From NCBI GenBank assembly GCA_023055505.1, contig JALIRH010000004.1, positions 18,347,368 through 18,411,367 on the forward strand: a stretch of 64,000 bases of DNA, in the 5' to 3' direction. The DNA is from Callipepla californica brunnescens (lineage: Eukaryota > Chordata > Aves > Galliformes > Odontophoridae). Of the stretch, positions 62,925 to 64,000 are shown one piece after another. A program made the translations under genes and the position numbers. Below the pieces are notes generated by a model. That model worked only from the letters and a program-made list of their open reading frames with translations. It was not told the DNA's origin and searched no databases. Each line of letters starts with the position of its first letter. Within the stretch, counting starts at the first letter, position 1.

Positions 62925-63365
62925 GTATAAGACCACAGAATTGAGAACAGTTTAGGTTGGCTGCAGCCTTCAGGAGCACCAGGTCCAACTCCTCCTCAAG
63001 CAGGAACACTAAGAGAAGGGTGTTCAGGGGCATGTCCAGGTGGCTTTTGAAGACCTTCAAGGAAGAGACCCCATAGTCTCTCTGGGCAGCCTATCCTAGC
63101 GTTCTATAATCCACACAGCACATAAGTGCTTCCTCGTGTTCAGATAAACCCTTGTGTGCTCCTGTTTGTTCTCACTGCCTCTTGTTCTGGCACCAGGCAC
63201 CACTGAAAAGAGCCTGGCTCCATCCTGTGGTCTTTCACTGGACTCCTTCCAATATGCCCATGTGTCACACGCACTGGGGAGCCCAGGACTAGGTGCAATA
63301 CTCAAGCCACGGTTTCACCAAATTTGAATAAAAGGGAAGGATTGTCTCCCTCAACCTGGCAGTGT
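62925..63365 (-). mobile_element. CR1 LINE 3'-half fragment (antisense)
   Basis: The reverse complement of CR1 over about 440 bp. At the low-coordinate end are CCACAGAATTGAGAACAG and TTTAGGTTGGCTGC (the terminus), then TCCAACTCCTCC. Next come GGCATGTCCAGGTGGC and TTTTGAAGACCTTCAAGG, then CTGGGCAGCCTATCC and TAAGTGCTTCCTCGTGTTC, and CTCTTGTTCTGGCACCAGGC with ACTGAAAAGAGCCTGGCTC. It reaches the ORF2-end zone with AATATGCCCATGTGTCAC and GGGGAGCCCAGGACT, then TGTCTCCCTCAACCTGGCAG. This is the longest and best-preserved CR1 stretch here, and its 3' end is present as expected. Minus-strand open frames in it are non-functional remnants. Confidence 0.92.
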
Positions 63366-64000
63366 GATGAAGAAACAGAAGCATAGTCAGGGTCACTAAG
63401 TAATCAAATAGAAGAGATCAAGAACCAAGTTACCTGACAAAGGAAATGCTGGCTACTCATAAAGGATCACACTACAGAAGCTCTAATCATCAGAAGATTT
63501 CATTGGCATCACCTTTCTTGAGTAATTTAAGGGAAAATTATGGGAAAAGGACAGAAAAGCAAGGTGGTGATAGCAATTAGCAGTACTCTGTATTAAAAGG
63601 TCAGCAACAGATCCCTGAAACAGCAGAAAGAAACAACAGATACAGCCAGAAGCTGCTGTACCCAGGCAACAAAATAAGGTGATCAGACTGCCCTTTAACA
63701 GCAGACGTTTGAGGTGACAGACTACTTGAAAGCAGCTCAGCGTTCAAACACGCAGCAACAGATAGGTGTGCAGCTTCTCGCAGGGACAAAGGCGCTTTAC
63801 ACTACTTAAAACAGACCTACTCCTCTCTAGAGAGGGCTGCCCTTCACTGCTTGGATTGCCGCAGTCCCGACACCTGCCTTCTAACACATAAAGGGCGTGC
63901 TATCAAGGCTAAGGAGAAAGGATACAAGCTGGGCAGAGGGATCGCGAAATTCAGTAGTAAAAACATCATTAAGGGATCAAAAGCCTCCGAGGCTTTGCGG
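63366..64000. other. Terminal stretch, slightly CpG-enriched at the end
   Basis: No gene is recognised. From about 63775 to 64000 CpG dinucleotides become more frequent (TCGC, GGCGC, CCGC, CCCGAC, GGGCG, ATCGCG, CTCCGAGG, TGCGG), possibly the approach to a CpG-rich element beyond the window. No start signal or splice site can be defended. Confidence 0.35.

Noticed and set aside
1..64000. CRISPR arrays, operons, phage or integrative elements
   Set aside because: No regularly spaced repeats, no dense coding and no ribosome-binding-site logic. The repeats present are avian CR1 and mariner, so prokaryotic systems do not apply.

Overview
This 64-kb window looks like vertebrate, specifically bird, nuclear DNA. 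It is AT-rich: a hand count of six scattered 60-base lines gives about 38% GC. It has no operon-like packing and no long open frames, and it carries many short homopolymer and microsatellite tracts. The decisive markers are several decayed CR1 LINE fragments, the dominant avian interspersed repeat, and one fossil mariner transposon of the Galluhop type known from chicken. A galliform such as chicken is the best guess. I recognise no host protein-coding exon, tRNA, rRNA, snRNA or known microRNA.

Layout. From 1 to about 12.2 kb the sequence is non-coding, with simple repeats and a small CpG-bearing patch near 0.7-0.83 kb. At 12.26-12.51 kb lies a long imperfect inverted repeat: two arms of about 105 bp that are about 80% complementary around a loop of about 40 nt. 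I regard it as the most unusual structure here. A CR1 tail follows at 12.83 kb. From 13 to 26.6 kb there is more non-coding DNA, with a diverged tandem duplication of about 70 bp at 17.5 kb and, at 22.5-23.6 kb, a 1.09-kb stretch with only two stops in one frame. A CR1 fragment that still encodes part of the reverse-transcriptase C-terminus (antisense) sits at 26.6-26.96 kb.

From 27 to 44 kb the window is mostly unique. It holds an exact 27-bp tandem duplication (29.80 kb), the longest open frame in the window (207 codons at 34.6 kb, unrecognised) and a CR1 fragment at 37.6 kb. At 44.4-48.2 kb there are three CR1 pieces. Two of them (45.78-46.03 and 47.91-48.17 kb) are in the same orientation and contain consecutive parts of the element, so they may be one CR1 split by about 1.9 kb. 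The mariner fossil is at 49.65-50.52 kb. From 50.5 to 62.9 kb there is non-coding DNA with small CR1 tails (52.7 and 58.56 kb), a CpG patch at 56.5 kb and a C16 run at 60.96 kb. A longer antisense CR1 fragment at 62.93-63.37 kb closes the annotated part.

Read as a whole, the window behaves like a large intron or a gene-poor interval. The + strand has more A than T and many more long A-runs than T-runs. If this skew is transcription-associated, any host gene would run right to left. Several repeat-poor segments rich in homeodomain, FOX, RUNX or AP-1-like words are listed as candidate regulatory elements, but conservation was not testable here.
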